A DNA stretch of 64,000 nucleotides from Maribacter sedimenticola (GCF_900188415.1 NZ_FZNV01000007.1:90910-154909); one strand, 5' to 3'. Numbered from the stretch's first letter, positions 18,915 to 27,777 are shown. Notes: a model not told the origin generated them from the letters alone. Numbers and translations: made by a program.

Positions 18915-19919
18915 TTATTTACCGACAACTGTCAACTTTCTAGGTTCATACTTGGCTACCACCTCAGCAATCGCAGTAATATGTTCCGGAGTGGTTCCGC
19001 AACAACCCCCAACTATATTTACCAATCCTTTTTCCGCGTATTCTTTGATCTGTTCCGCCATTTGCTCTGGAGTTTCGTCGTACTCTCCAAATGCATTTGG
19101 CAAACCGGCATTGGGGTGCGCTGAGACCGCATGTTCACTTTTGGTGGACAACACCTCTAAATGAGGCACCAACTGGTTTGCACCTAAAGCACAATTAAAC
19201 CCAACCGATAAAATAGGAATGTGGGATATGGATATTAAAAATGCCTCGGCCGTTTGACCCGATAACGTTCTACCGGATGCATCGGTAATAGTACCACTAA
19301 CCATTATGGGAACATCTATATTTCTTTCCTCTTTAACTTCTTCTATGGCAAATAATGCCGCCTTTGCATTAAGTGTATCGAATATGGTCTCTACCAATAA
19401 AATATCCGCTCCGCCATCTAACAAAGCTTCCACCTGTTGTTTATAGGCCACACGCAACTCTTCAAAAGAAATAGCCCTGTAACCTGGGTCATTAACATCG
19501 GGCGACATACTTGCCGTTTTATTGGTGGGCCCAATACTACCGGCTACAAAACGAGGTTTATTTGGTTCTTTTGCAGTAAATTCATCTGCTACCATTTTAG
19601 CAATACGCGCAGATTCATAGTTGAGCTCATACACCAAATCTTCCATGAAATAATCTGCCATAGCAATCGTAGTCCCGGAAAAGGTATTGGTCTCTACAAT
19701 ATCTGCCCCGGCAGCAAAATATTTACGATGTACATCCGCAATTGCATCTGGCTGGGTCAATGACAATAAATCATTATTACCTTGTAAGGGGTGTTCCCAA
19801 TCCTTAAAACGTTCTCCCCTAAAATCCTCTTCGGTAAACTTATACCGTTGCAGCATAGTACCCATGGCACCGTCCAAGATCAGGATTCGCTCTTTTAATA
19901 TTTCTTTTATATCCTTCAT
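18915..19919 (-). CDS. metH: Methionine synthase, homocysteine-binding domain (split MetH N-terminal part)
   Basis: The 334-residue homocysteine S-methyltransferase barrel binds homocysteine through zinc. The ligands are the Cys in VGFNCALGA near residue 235 and the Cys pair in [10 protein letters not shown] near residue 302. [13 protein letters not shown] at the N-terminus is typical. In most bacteria this domain is fused to the folate/B12 part; here the parts are separate genes with a small gene between. A SAM-I riboswitch lies 83 bases upstream of the start codon, so the operon should be shut off when S-adenosylmethionine is plentiful. Confidence 0.95.
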   Translation of the reverse strand: MKDIKEILKERILILDGAMGTMLQRYKFTEEDFRGERFKDWEHPLQGNNDLLSLTQPDAIADVHRKYFAAGADIVETNTFSGTTIAMADYFMEDLVYELNYESARIAKMVADEFTAKEPNKPRFVAGSIGPTNKTASMSPDVNDPGYRAISFEELRVAYKQQVEALLDGGADILLVETIFDTLNAKAALFAIEEVKEERNIDVPIMVSGTITDASGRTLSGQTAEAFLISISHIPILSVGFNCALGANQLVPHLEVLSTKSEHAVSAHPNAGLPNAFGEYDETPEQMAEQIKEYAEKGLVNIVGGCCGTTPEHITAIAEVVAKYEPRKLTVVGK

Positions 19920-20001
19920 TTTGCGCTATAACAAGTTCTATGTTCGCTTTATTTTATTGTGAAACCAAGTAAGGAAAGGAATGGGAAACGTTCTTTCTTC
20001 A

Positions 20002-20106
20002 GTTATCTGTCCTTATTTACAGGATAGAATGTAGCACCTTCTTTTCCATTTTGGAAAGGGTTGCCAAGGTTTCACAGGGTCTAGTCCCTCCGCCTTTCTT
20101 GATAAC
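20002..20106 (-). promoter_or_regulatory. SAM-I (S-box) riboswitch upstream of the metH-metF operon
   Basis: Read on the minus strand the element begins GTTATCAAGAAAGGCGGAGG. It continues through ACTAGACCCTGTGAAACC, TTGGCAACC, a variable hairpin (CCTTTCC.AAAATGGAAAAG) and AAGGTGCTACATTC. It closes with GATAAC, which pairs with the opening GTTATC as helix P1. The kink-turn, core and P3 sequences all match SAM-I. No downstream terminator hairpin is obvious in the 83 bases before the gene, so the expression platform is unclear. Confidence 0.95.
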
Positions 20107-20132
20107 AGTTCAATCTATTCAGGAACGAATTG

Positions 20133-20165
20133 CAAAGTAACGGTACTACCCGTTCTTAACCAAAA
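20133..20165 (-). promoter_or_regulatory. Candidate promoter of the metH-metF riboswitch leader
   Basis: On the minus strand TTTTGG (complement of 20160-20165) lies 20 bases before TTACTTTG (complement of 20133-20140), a near match to the Bacteroidota -33/-7 pair. Transcription would start just before the riboswitch. Confidence 0.35.
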
Positions 20166-20208
20166 CTTCAATAGGTTTTTTAGCCCACGAAATTTTCAAA
20201 AATTGTCA

Positions 20209-20244
20209 TAAAAAAACCTCCGTACACCATAAGCATCCGGAGGT
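20209..20244 (-). terminator. Intrinsic terminator after the ferredoxin-NADP reductase gene
   Basis: On the minus strand ACCTCCG pairs with CGGAGGT (complements of 20238-20244 and 20216-20222), followed by seven T. The gene ends at 20266. Confidence 0.82.
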
Positions 20245-20265
20245 CATACTAACCAAATAAATAAG

Positions 20266-21327
20266 TTATGCGATACTCTGTACCACCTCTTTCTTAGCTT
20301 CTTTCTTAGAACCGTCAAAACCTTCTACCCCACCTACGGTGGTATATTTCATGACAAAACGTTTACCAGGGTTGATCTGTTGGTATGCATATTGACACAT
20401 AACGGCTGCTTCGTGAAACCCTGAAAGTATCAATTTCAGCTTACCTTCATAAGTATTTACATCGCCAATGGCATATACTCCCGGTATGTTGGTCTGGTAA
20501 TCTTTTGCGTTATTTACCTTAATGGCATTTTTCTGAATTTCCAAGCCCCAATCACCTATAGGACCTAATTTAGGAGACAGACCGAATAAAGGAATAAAAT
20601 TATCCACTTCTAAATACGTATCTTCTTTTTCCTTGTCGGTGTGCTTAATAACCACTGCCTTAAGTTCATTTTCACCATGTAGTTCTTTTACCTCAGCTTT
20701 GGTAATCAACTTGATTTTACCCAGTTTCGCCAGTTCTGATGCTTTCTCAACGGAATCCAGTGCTCCTCTAAATTCATCCCTTCTGTGTACCAAGGTTACT
20801 TCTGCCGCTACATCGGTCAAAAATATAGCCCAGTCCAAGGCAGAATCACCACCACCGGCAATGACCACTTTTTTATCGCGATATACTTCTGGATCCTTGA
20901 TCATATAGGAAACACCTGTATCTTCAAAGTTTACAATGTTAGAAATAGGTGGTTTTCTTGGTTCAAAAGAACCTAGACCCCCAGCAATTACCACTACAGG
21001 CGCATTGTGCTTTGTTCCTTTATTCGTTGTTACAACAAAAGAACCATCTTCTAACTTATCTAGCGTTTCCGCTCTTTCTCCCAAAGTGAATCCTGGTTCA
21101 AAAGGCTTTATCTGCTCCATAAGGTTATCTACCAAAGTACCTGCCAAAATTTCTGGAAATGCAGGAATATCATAGATAGGCTTTTTAGGATATATCTCTG
21201 AACACTGACCACCTGGTTGTGGCAATGCATCTATTAAATGCGTTTTCAACTTTAATAATCCTGCTTCAAATACCGTGAACAATCCGGTAGGTCCCGCTCC
21301 TATAATGAGCATATCTGTTTTAATCAT
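20266..21327 (-). CDS. Ferredoxin/flavodoxin-NADP reductase, thioredoxin-reductase-like
   Basis: The 353-residue flavoprotein has the two-Rossmann design of thioredoxin-reductase-like FNR. It has an FAD motif IIGAGPTGLF at residues 8-17, an NADPH motif VIAGGGDSALDWA near residue 152 and GVYAIGDV near 285. The redox-active CxxC of thioredoxin reductase is absent, which supports an FNR role. Because it follows a siroheme-type sulfite reductase gene and cobA, it probably supplies reduced ferredoxin to that enzyme. A terminator follows the gene. The 112-base gap before it leaves room for its own promoter. Confidence 0.9.
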   Translation of the reverse strand: MIKTDMLIIGAGPTGLFTVFEAGLLKLKTHLIDALPQPGGQCSEIYPKKPIYDIPAFPEILAGTLVDNLMEQIKPFEPGFTLGERAETLDKLEDGSFVVTTNKGTKHNAPVVVIAGGLGSFEPRKPPISNIVNFEDTGVSYMIKDPEVYRDKKVVIAGGGDSALDWAIFLTDVAAEVTLVHRRDEFRGALDSVEKASELAKLGKIKLITKAEVKELHGENELKAVVIKHTDKEKEDTYLEVDNFIPLFGLSPKLGPIGDWGLEIQKNAIKVNNAKDYQTNIPGVYAIGDVNTYEGKLKLILSGFHEAAVMCQYAYQQINPGKRFVMKYTTVGGVEGFDGSKKEAKKEVVQSIA

Positions 21328-21439
21328 AATTCTCTTTTTAGTAAAAAGTAATTCTACAAAGTTGACATCATTCTATACAACTACTTTTTAGCTTCTTTTA
21401 ATTTTACTTAATCTATATACTTATCCTTTACTAAATTTG

Positions 21440-22243
21440 CTATGCTTTATTTACTTCAACAAAACTGACATTTTCTTCAGCAAACTTATGCGTCGCCTCC
21501 GCTAACGCTTCACGATGTCTAACTACTTCTCCTATGATAATGATCGCAGGATTAGAAAGCTTTTCTTTTTCCACCACATCAACTATGGTATCTATAGTCG
21601 CAATTCCTATTTTTTCGTCCTTTCGTGTTCCGTTCTGAATTATAGCTATCGGCAATTCCGATTTACCTTCAGACTTAAATAATTCCACTATCTGAGGGAG
21701 TTTTGACATCCCCATCAATATGACTACCGTAGCACTACTTTTTGCAGCTAAGGCAACATCAGTTGATAGTTTATGCTCTTTTGTAGTTCCTGTTATTACC
21801 CAAAAACTTTCTGAAGAACCTCTTTTTGTTACCGGAATGTTTTGATATGCAGGTACACTCAAACTTGACGATATACCTGGTACCATGGCTACTTGCAAAC
21901 CATGCGAGGCGGCATATTCCATTTCTTCCGAACCGCGACCGAATACAAAAGGATCTCCTCCTTTTAACCGCACCACATGTCCGTTAGATTTTGCCCTGCT
22001 CACAATAAGCTCATTAATCTGCTCTTGTTGATATGCATAGCATCCTTTGCGTTTACCTACAAAAATCAATTCCGCATTCTTGGCATAATCCAGCAATTCC
22101 TCGTTCACCAAAGCATCATACAAAACCACATCGGCATTTTCCAGCGTTCTGATCGCTTTTAACGTGATCAGCTCTACATCACCTGGTCCTGCACCAACTA
22201 CGGTTAACTTAGGTTTCTTTATATGTTGTAAATGATTTGCCAT
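21440..22243 (-). CDS. cobA: Uroporphyrinogen-III C-methyltransferase
   Basis: This 267-residue enzyme methylates uroporphyrinogen III at C2 and C7 with SAM to give precorrin-2, the precursor of siroheme. Signatures are VGAGPGDVELITLKAIRTL near residue 16, DALVNEELLDYA and VRLKGGDPFVFGRGSEE near residue 92. The dehydrogenase/ferrochelatase part found in fused CysG is missing and must be encoded elsewhere. It starts four bases after the sulfite reductase gene, which needs siroheme, so the operon couples enzyme and cofactor supply. Confidence 0.95.
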   Translation of the reverse strand: MANHLQHIKKPKLTVVGAGPGDVELITLKAIRTLENADVVLYDALVNEELLDYAKNAELIFVGKRKGCYAYQQEQINELIVSRAKSNGHVVRLKGGDPFVFGRGSEEMEYAASHGLQVAMVPGISSSLSVPAYQNIPVTKRGSSESFWVITGTTKEHKLSTDVALAAKSSATVVILMGMSKLPQIVELFKSEGKSELPIAIIQNGTRKDEKIGIATIDTIVDVVEKEKLSNPAIIIIGEVVRHREALAEATHKFAEENVSFVEVNKA

Positions 22244-22246
22244 TAT

Positions 22247-24337
22247 CTATGCTTCTGCCAATTCTTGCTGTCTGAACTTTTCTACACTCTCCAAAAATTC
22301 TTTCGCATCCTTTATGTACGATTGTGCAAATTCTTTTGTTGGCTCGTTCTGATTTAATTGAAGTACCAATTTTTCAAATCCGCCGGCTACGGCAATTCTG
22401 CCATCGGCAACAAATTTCTCATCAAAATCCTTAATGATACTTGCGTGGGTATTCACTTTTGTATTTTCAGCGGTCAACATTGCCTTAGCGGAGTTTACCA
22501 TAGAAGAATATGCGTGATAGATACTGGCAGACCATTTTTCGGCATCGAACATTTCTTGTGCATTCTGAATTTTCTCTTCACTTTCAAAAAGTAATGTTGC
22601 GATCAAGTCGATAACAACACCTGCACATTCACCTACACCGATAGCTTTTTCATAACGCTCCGTATTACCCCAATCTATAAAGTCTTCTGGCGTTAAGTCA
22701 TCTATTGATGATAATGGCGTAAGAAAATCATAGAAATACATTTGTCCTTTTTCGGCATAATAATCCGGGAACGATAGATCTCCACCATTGGCATCAAAAT
22801 CATTTAAGATCAAACGCAGTGCTTCCGGACCTCTTTTACTTGGCACTTTCACCACTTTGTCCGCAAAACGACCGTTACCGTTACCATCATTGCTACCGCC
22901 CAACAATACCTGAAGCGCTGGAGCTACCAATTTATCCTTTGTACGAACCGACATGCCCTGAAAACCAATATTTGCCATATTGTGCTGCCCACAGGCATTC
23001 ATACAACCACTGATTTTTATAACAACATCATCGTTATTAATATAATCTGGGTATTCTGTTTTAATCACTCTTTCCAGTTCCTCTGCAATTCCCGTACTAC
23101 TTGCAATTCCCAGGTTACAGGTATCCGTACCCGGACAAGCCGTGATATCAAGAGCCTTATTATAACCAGCCTCAACAAAACCTAACTTTTCCAATTCAGT
23201 ATAAAAGAATGCTACGTTGTCTTCTTTTACGAAAGGAATCAAAATGTTTTGACGTAAGGACAATCTTAACTCACCCGCTGCATATTTCTGTACCAAGTTT
23301 GCCAATAAACGTGCCTTATCCGTATAGAAATCACCTAATAACACTTTAATACCCAAAGCAACATAACCTGGTTGTTTTTGTGGTATTACGTTGGTAGATT
23401 TCCATTGTTCAAAAGCTTTTACGTCACTAATTTCTACTGCCGGAACCTCTAACTCCGACACCTTTACCTTAGGATATGCCTCTGGGTCTATTGGAAAAGT
23501 ATCAAAAGGTACCGCCGTTTTCTCTGCCGCCAAAAGCTCTTTAAATCCGTCAAGACCTAAATCTTTCAACAAGAATTTCATTCTAGCTTTAGCTCTACTT
23601 TTACGCTCACCGTAACGGTCAAAAACACGAACTACGGTTTCCATTAAAGGAATTATCTGATCCGCAGGCAAAAAGCTATACAACTCATCGGCATGTCGTG
23701 GTTGTGAACCCAATCCGCCACCAAGCATTACTTTAAAACCTACTTCGCCATTTTGTAATTTGGCAATAAAGCCCAAATCATGCATATAGGACAAACCGGT
23801 ATCTGCATCACTTGCGGAAAAAGAAACTTTGAACTTACGTCCCATTTCTTGACTTACAGGATTTCTAAGGAAATACTGAAATAATGCGTTTGCATATGGT
23901 GAAACATCAAAAGGTTCATCAACATCAATACCAGCCGTTTCACTTGCGGTTACGTTACGTACCGTGTTACCACAGGCTTCCCTTAAGGTAATTTCATCTT
24001 TCTCCAATTCTGCCCACAACTGCGGCGTTCTATTCAAATCTACATAGTGGATCTGAATATCTTGGCGTGTGGTAATATGCAATCTACCTGTAGAATATTC
24101 GTCCGATACATCACAAATACGAAGCAACTGCTTAGAGGTCACCTTACCATAAGGCAACTTTATACGAATCATTTGAACCCCTTCTTGACGCTGTCCGTAA
24201 ACACCACGTGCCAATCGAAGACTTCTAAATTTTTCTTCATCTAGCTTGCCACCATGAAACTCATGAATTTTACGTTCCAATTCAAGAATATCCTTTTCAA
24301 CTACCTGATTTTCTAATTCTGTTCTAAAACTTTGCAT
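22247..24337 (-). CDS. Siroheme sulfite (or nitrite) reductase with C-terminal HEPN-like domain
   Basis: The 696-residue protein has two repeated ferrite-reductase halves (about residues 30-300 and 320-540). It carries the 4Fe-4S/siroheme ligands C-x5-C in ACPGTDTCNLG near residue 410 and C-x3-C in SGCMNACGQH near residue 452. Position between cysN and cobA argues for sulfite to sulfide reduction with ferredoxin as donor. About 110 residues at the C-terminus are extra and read like a HEPN domain (WSASIYHAYSSMVNSAKAML, later THASIIKDFDEKF). This domain is otherwise found in nucleotide- and RNA-acting proteins. A dyad at 24396-24410 precedes the gene. Confidence 0.92.
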   Translation of the reverse strand: MQSFRTELENQVVEKDILELERKIHEFHGGKLDEEKFRSLRLARGVYGQRQEGVQMIRIKLPYGKVTSKQLLRICDVSDEYSTGRLHITTRQDIQIHYVDLNRTPQLWAELEKDEITLREACGNTVRNVTASETAGIDVDEPFDVSPYANALFQYFLRNPVSQEMGRKFKVSFSASDADTGLSYMHDLGFIAKLQNGEVGFKVMLGGGLGSQPRHADELYSFLPADQIIPLMETVVRVFDRYGERKSRAKARMKFLLKDLGLDGFKELLAAEKTAVPFDTFPIDPEAYPKVKVSELEVPAVEISDVKAFEQWKSTNVIPQKQPGYVALGIKVLLGDFYTDKARLLANLVQKYAAGELRLSLRQNILIPFVKEDNVAFFYTELEKLGFVEAGYNKALDITACPGTDTCNLGIASSTGIAEELERVIKTEYPDYINNDDVVIKISGCMNACGQHNMANIGFQGMSVRTKDKLVAPALQVLLGGSNDGNGNGRFADKVVKVPSKRGPEALRLILNDFDANGGDLSFPDYYAEKGQMYFYDFLTPLSSIDDLTPEDFIDWGNTERYEKAIGVGECAGVVIDLIATLLFESEEKIQNAQEMFDAEKWSASIYHAYSSMVNSAKAMLTAENTKVNTHASIIKDFDEKFVADGRIAVAGGFEKLVLQLNQNEPTKEFAQSYIKDAKEFLESVEKFRQQELAEA

Positions 24338-24395
24338 TGCTTAGTATTAAATGTTCAGTATAAATACCGATGTAAATTATTACTATATTTTGCCT

Positions 24396-24410
24396 ATAGA
24401 TTTTATAGAC
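24396..24410. promoter_or_regulatory. Candidate Rrf2-family operator (copy 3)
   Basis: CTATAGATTTTATAG is an imperfect dyad between cysN and the sulfite reductase gene. It is nearly identical to the copy at 27778-27792 (CTATAGATTTAGTAG), and both are followed by similar TTAATAA-containing sequence. The shape matches CTA..TAG operators of Rrf2 proteins, and an Rrf2 gene lies at 27872. Confidence 0.55.
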
Positions 24411-24448
24411 TTAATAAAAACAGTCAATATAAAATTGACATGTTTATA

Positions 24449-25696
24449 TTAACTTATGAATCCTGCACCTACGGTACTGTTGGATTTTGTATCAATCAAT
24501 ATAAATGAACCGTTTGTTCTGTGATTTTTAAATTGATCATAGAAAATTGGTTTATTCAAACGGAAACTCACTTGAGCAATATCATTCATGCCCAAAGACT
24601 CCGTTTTCTCATCTATACCAGAATAATCCGGAGCGATCTTATGATGAACTTGCTCTACCTTCGCCAATACTTTATTGACACCATGCTGAACAATATATTT
24701 ATTACCGGCCGCCAAAGGCAATGAATCCATCCAAGAGATCGTTGCCGTAAATTGCTTGTCTACCGTTGGCAGATCGCCCGCTTTTACTAACATATCTCCG
24801 CGACTCAAATTAATTTCATCTTCCAATGTTATGGTTACCGATGATCTCCTTGATGCCGTTTTATATTTTTTGTCATGAAAATAAATATCCTTTATTTTAG
24901 AGCGTGTCTGTGATGGAAGCGCCACTACCTCATCTCCTACGCTTAATTCGCCACCATATACTTTACCGGCAAATCCTCTAAAATCATGGTGCTCATCCGT
25001 TTTTGGACGGATAACATATTGCACCGGAAAACGTGGTGTACCCACATTGAAAATATCCTTTCTATCCAATGCTTCAAAATGCTCTAACAAAGACTGACCT
25101 TTATACCAAGGGGTCTTGTCTGACAAGTTTACTACGTTATCCCCTTTCAACGCGCTTACAGGAATAAAAGTGATTTTCTGATCTTGATAATCTCTCTTTG
25201 CCATCAATGCCTCAAAATCAGCTTTAATTGCATTGTAAGTTTCTTCAGAATAGTCTACCAGATCCATCTTATTAATAGCTACCACTACATCTTTTATACG
25301 TAATAGGTTATTGATAAAAAAGTGTCTATTAGTTTGCTCTATTACCCCTTTACGTGCATCGATCAAAATAATCGCCGCTTGTGAAGTTGAAGCTCCGGTC
25401 ACCATGTTACGCGTATATTCTACGTGCCCAGGTGTATCTGCTATAATGTAACTTTTCTTTGCCGTTGAGAAATAGATATGGGCCACATCGATCGTGATGC
25501 CTTGCTCACGTTCCGCTACCAGACCATCTGTTGCCAAAGAGAAATCTAAATAATCATATCCCTTTTGCTTACTGGTTTTTTCTATTGCCTCTAATTTATC
25601 GCTGGTCAGTGACTTTGTATCATACAATATTCTCCCAATCAAGGTACTTTTACCGTCATCTACACTACCTGCTGTTGCTATTTTTAGTACTTCCAA
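24449..25696 (-). CDS. cysN: Sulfate adenylyltransferase subunit 1 (GTPase)
   Basis: CysN is the GTPase partner of CysD; together they adenylate sulfate to APS. The P-loop GSVDDGKST, DTPGHVEYTRNM (G3) and NKMDLV (G4) are all present, followed by EF-Tu-like beta-barrel domains. An in-frame ATG at 25759 would add 21 residues, including the low-complexity LTTNNRQRTTK. Those codons lie in a GTTGTTCGTT-type repeat. The TTG at 25696 gives MEVLKIATAG, the usual flavobacterial N-terminus, so I prefer it (415 residues). It follows cysD closely. Confidence 0.92.
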   Translation of the reverse strand: MEVLKIATAGSVDDGKSTLIGRILYDTKSLTSDKLEAIEKTSKQKGYDYLDFSLATDGLVAEREQGITIDVAHIYFSTAKKSYIIADTPGHVEYTRNMVTGASTSQAAIILIDARKGVIEQTNRHFFINNLLRIKDVVVAINKMDLVDYSEETYNAIKADFEALMAKRDYQDQKITFIPVSALKGDNVVNLSDKTPWYKGQSLLEHFEALDRKDIFNVGTPRFPVQYVIRPKTDEHHDFRGFAGKVYGGELSVGDEVVALPSQTRSKIKDIYFHDKKYKTASRRSSVTITLEDEINLSRGDMLVKAGDLPTVDKQFTATISWMDSLPLAAGNKYIVQHGVNKVLAKVEQVHHKIAPDYSGIDEKTESLGMNDIAQVSFRLNKPIFYDQFKNHRTNGSFILIDTKSNSTVGAGFIS

Positions 25697-25698
25697 TT

Positions 25699-25775
25699 TC
25701 GTTGTTCGTTGTCGGTTGTTGGTTGTTAGTTTTATTCGCGATCTACCATCAACGAACAACTAACAACTATCAACC
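25699..25775. repeat. Inverted pair of GTTCGTT / AACGAAC simple repeats between cysD and cysN
   Basis: GTTGTTCGTTGTCGGTTG and following GTTGTTAGTT units at 25699-25732 are partly complementary to AACGAACAACTAACAAC at 25751-25767. They could form a long hairpin across the cysD-cysN junction. Confidence 0.6.
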
Positions 25776-25778
25776 AGA

Positions 25779-26729
25779 TTAAAAATATCCTTGTTGTTTT
25801 CTTTTTTCCATTGCCGCTTCTGAACGCTTATCGTCTATACGCGCGCCACGCTCTGAAATGGATGAATCCCTAATTTCCTCTACTACCTTATCGATCGTTT
25901 CAGCATCTGAAAGAACGGCTGCTGTACAGGACATATCGCCTACGGTACGAAAACGCACCAAACGCTCTTCTACTACCTCATCTTCTTCCCTAAAAACGAT
26001 ACCATCTTCCGCGGACCAGATCATACCATCCCTCAAGAAAGTTTTACGCTTATGTGCAAAATAGATAGAAGGAATTTCAATTTGTTCCTCTTTAATATAG
26101 GACCAAACATCTAACTCCGTCCAGTTAGAAATAGGGAACACTCTTACGTTCTGTCCTAATTCTATTTGTCCGTTCAACATATCGAACAATTCCGGACGCT
26201 GATTACGCTCGTCCCACTGACCAAAATCATCACGAACAGAAAATATACGTTCTTTTGCACGTGCCTTTTCTTCATCTCTACGAGCTCCACCAATACAAGC
26301 GTCGAACTTAAATTCCTCAATGGCATCTAACAACGTCGTTGTCTGCAAGCTATTTCTACTTGAATACCTACCTGATTCTTCTTTCACCTTACCTTGATCA
26401 ATAGAATCCTGTACATTACGTACAATCAATTCTAGACCTAACTCTTCTACCAACCTATCTCTAAATTCTATGGTTTCAGGAAAGTTATGACCTGTATCAA
26501 TATGCATTAAAGGGAAAGGAATTTTTGATGGCCAAAATGCCTTCTGCGCCAAACGTACCAATGTGATCGAGTCTTTTCCTCCCGAAAACAACAGTACAGG
26601 CTTTTCAAACTGAGCTGCGACCTCCCTAATGATATAAATGGCCTCATTTTCAAGGGCATTGATATGGGATGTATCCTGCAAAAGTTCAGTGGATGGTGTT
26701 ACTTCCAACTCGGTGCTTGTATTACTCAT
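25779..26729 (-). CDS. cysD: Sulfate adenylyltransferase subunit 2
   Basis: The 316-residue CysD belongs to the PP-loop ATP pyrophosphatase family. The PP-loop SGGKDS is near residue 50, followed by MHIDTGHNFPETIEFRD and the C-terminal RRSEAAMEKRK-like end (DDKRSEAAMEKRKQQGYF). With CysN it makes adenosine 5'-phosphosulfate from ATP and sulfate. The protein is slightly longer than E. coli CysD because of an N-terminal extension of about 20 residues. It sits 46 bases after cysH. Confidence 0.96.
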   Translation of the reverse strand: MSNTSTELEVTPSTELLQDTSHINALENEAIYIIREVAAQFEKPVLLFSGGKDSITLVRLAQKAFWPSKIPFPLMHIDTGHNFPETIEFRDRLVEELGLELIVRNVQDSIDQGKVKEESGRYSSRNSLQTTTLLDAIEEFKFDACIGGARRDEEKARAKERIFSVRDDFGQWDERNQRPELFDMLNGQIELGQNVRVFPISNWTELDVWSYIKEEQIEIPSIYFAHKRKTFLRDGMIWSAEDGIVFREEDEVVEERLVRFRTVGDMSCTAAVLSDAETIDKVVEEIRDSSISERGARIDDKRSEAAMEKRKQQGYF

Positions 26730-26775
26730 TCTAATTTTTTAGATCAATTATCTTTATTTTTTCTACTACCTATGA

Positions 26776-27399
26776 TTAACTATGTAACCCGCACTCCCTA
26801 TTTGCCAACACTTTGGTAGGATCAAAATAGTTATGCTCGTTAGGTAGGTTATATTTTTTTAAATAGGTATCTAATTGGGTATCGTTCCAATGGTAGAACG
26901 GACTCACTTTTAAAACCCCATCTTTACTTAGGCTTAATATATCCAAACTATCCCTGTGTGCAGTCTGACCTTTTCTAAGATTAGTAAACCAAACATCTGG
27001 CTTAAAATCTGCCATTGCCCTTTTAAACGGCTCCAACTTTACCTGCTCGGTAAACTCTGCATGCCTAGGATCATCTATTTGCGGTATACCCATTACGGCA
27101 TCTCTATGCGCGGTGGTTTGTTTTGGTACATATAATTTTATGTTCAAGCTCAACCTTTCGATCAACTCTTCTGCATGTTTATATGTTTTGGGCGTATTGT
27201 ACCCCGTATCGCACCAAACTACAGGAATATCTTTTTTCACTTCTGAAACGGCGTGCAAAATAGCCACTTCGTATGGTCTAAAATTGGTGGTAACCACAGG
27301 AGTCTGCCCGTGTTTTACGGCCCAAGAAATAATTTCTTCCGGCGGTATCCCTTTAAATTGAACGTTCAATTGTTGAACTTGTGCTGCTGTTAATGCCAT
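26776..27399 (-). CDS. cysH: Phosphoadenylyl-sulfate (or adenylyl-sulfate) reductase
   Basis: The 207-residue protein reduces activated sulfate to sulfite with thioredoxin. Family marks are WCDTGYNTPKTY near residue 62, the Arg loop NLRKGQTAHRDSL near 147 and the C-terminal catalytic ECGLHS. The CC and CxxC cysteines that hold the 4Fe-4S cluster of APS reductases are absent; only two cysteines occur in total. That normally indicates PAPS as substrate, but no APS kinase gene (cysC) is in this cluster. Substrate choice is therefore open. It is preceded by a DUF2061 gene in the same operon. Confidence 0.92.
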   Translation of the reverse strand: MALTAAQVQQLNVQFKGIPPEEIISWAVKHGQTPVVTTNFRPYEVAILHAVSEVKKDIPVVWCDTGYNTPKTYKHAEELIERLSLNIKLYVPKQTTAHRDAVMGIPQIDDPRHAEFTEQVKLEPFKRAMADFKPDVWFTNLRKGQTAHRDSLDILSLSKDGVLKVSPFYHWNDTQLDTYLKKYNLPNEHNYFDPTKVLANRECGLHS

Positions 27400-27412
27400 T
27401 GCCCTAAGTTTA

Positions 27413-27676
27413 TTATTTACCCCACTTTACTAAATTCCAGATTCTTTCATGAAAAAAGTACAATACCATTTTCGTTACAAAATCAATGGAAGCAATAGAT
27501 GCGGCAAGAGAAATTTTACCTGTAAGTATGTATGATATTACCAAAGTGTCCAAAGTTCCTATTACTCTCCAACTAAATGCCTTTGCTACACTTCGTAAAG
27601 GCTTTTCTGAGGTTTTATCCTCTTTATAGGTAGTCTTAGACTCTTTTTTATTTATTATAAGTTGATCTGCAATCAT
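27413..27676 (-). CDS. DUF2061 membrane protein
   Basis: The 87-residue protein matches DUF2061: SVAKAFSWRVIGTLDTLVISYILTG, then SIASIDFVTKMVLYFFHERIWN. Two hydrophobic helices (about residues 35-55 and 58-78) predict a small inner-membrane protein. Members are often found beside cysH and cysDN in Bacteroidota, and this one is the first gene of the sulfate-reduction operon, 13 bases before cysH. A link to sulfate metabolism or transport is inferred from this context only. Confidence 0.9.
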   Translation of the reverse strand: MIADQLIINKKESKTTYKEDKTSEKPLRSVAKAFSWRVIGTLDTLVISYILTGKISLAASIASIDFVTKMVLYFFHERIWNLVKWGK

Positions 27677-27698
27677 CTTTACTTTAATTTTTATTACC

Positions 27699-27713
27699 CT
27701 ACTAATTTAATAG
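27699..27713. promoter_or_regulatory. Candidate Rrf2-family operator (copy 1)
   Basis: CTACTAATTTAATAG is a 15-bp dyad located just downstream of the -7 box at 27720-27727, so a bound repressor would cover the transcription start of the DUF2061-cysH operon. It is preceded by TATTACC, as is copy 2. Confidence 0.62.
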
Positions 27714-27719
27714 AGTTTT

Positions 27720-27753
27720 CAAAAATAGTATATATTTTCAAAGTAGTCGTCAA
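27720..27753 (-). promoter_or_regulatory. Candidate promoter of the DUF2061-cysH-cysD-cysN operon
   Basis: On the minus strand TTG (complement of 27751-27753) and TATTTTTG (complement of 27720-27727) are 23 bases apart and match the Bacteroidota -33 and TAnnTTTG boxes. The dyad at 27699-27713 begins six bases downstream. Confidence 0.55.
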
Positions 27754-27777
27754 AAATTGAGATAAATTTCTATTACC

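Noticed and set aside
21328..21439. Possible fourth Rrf2 dyad upstream of the ferredoxin-NADP reductase gene
   Set aside because: Only fragments such as CTATATACTTATCC are present; the CTA-N9-TAG frame is not met.
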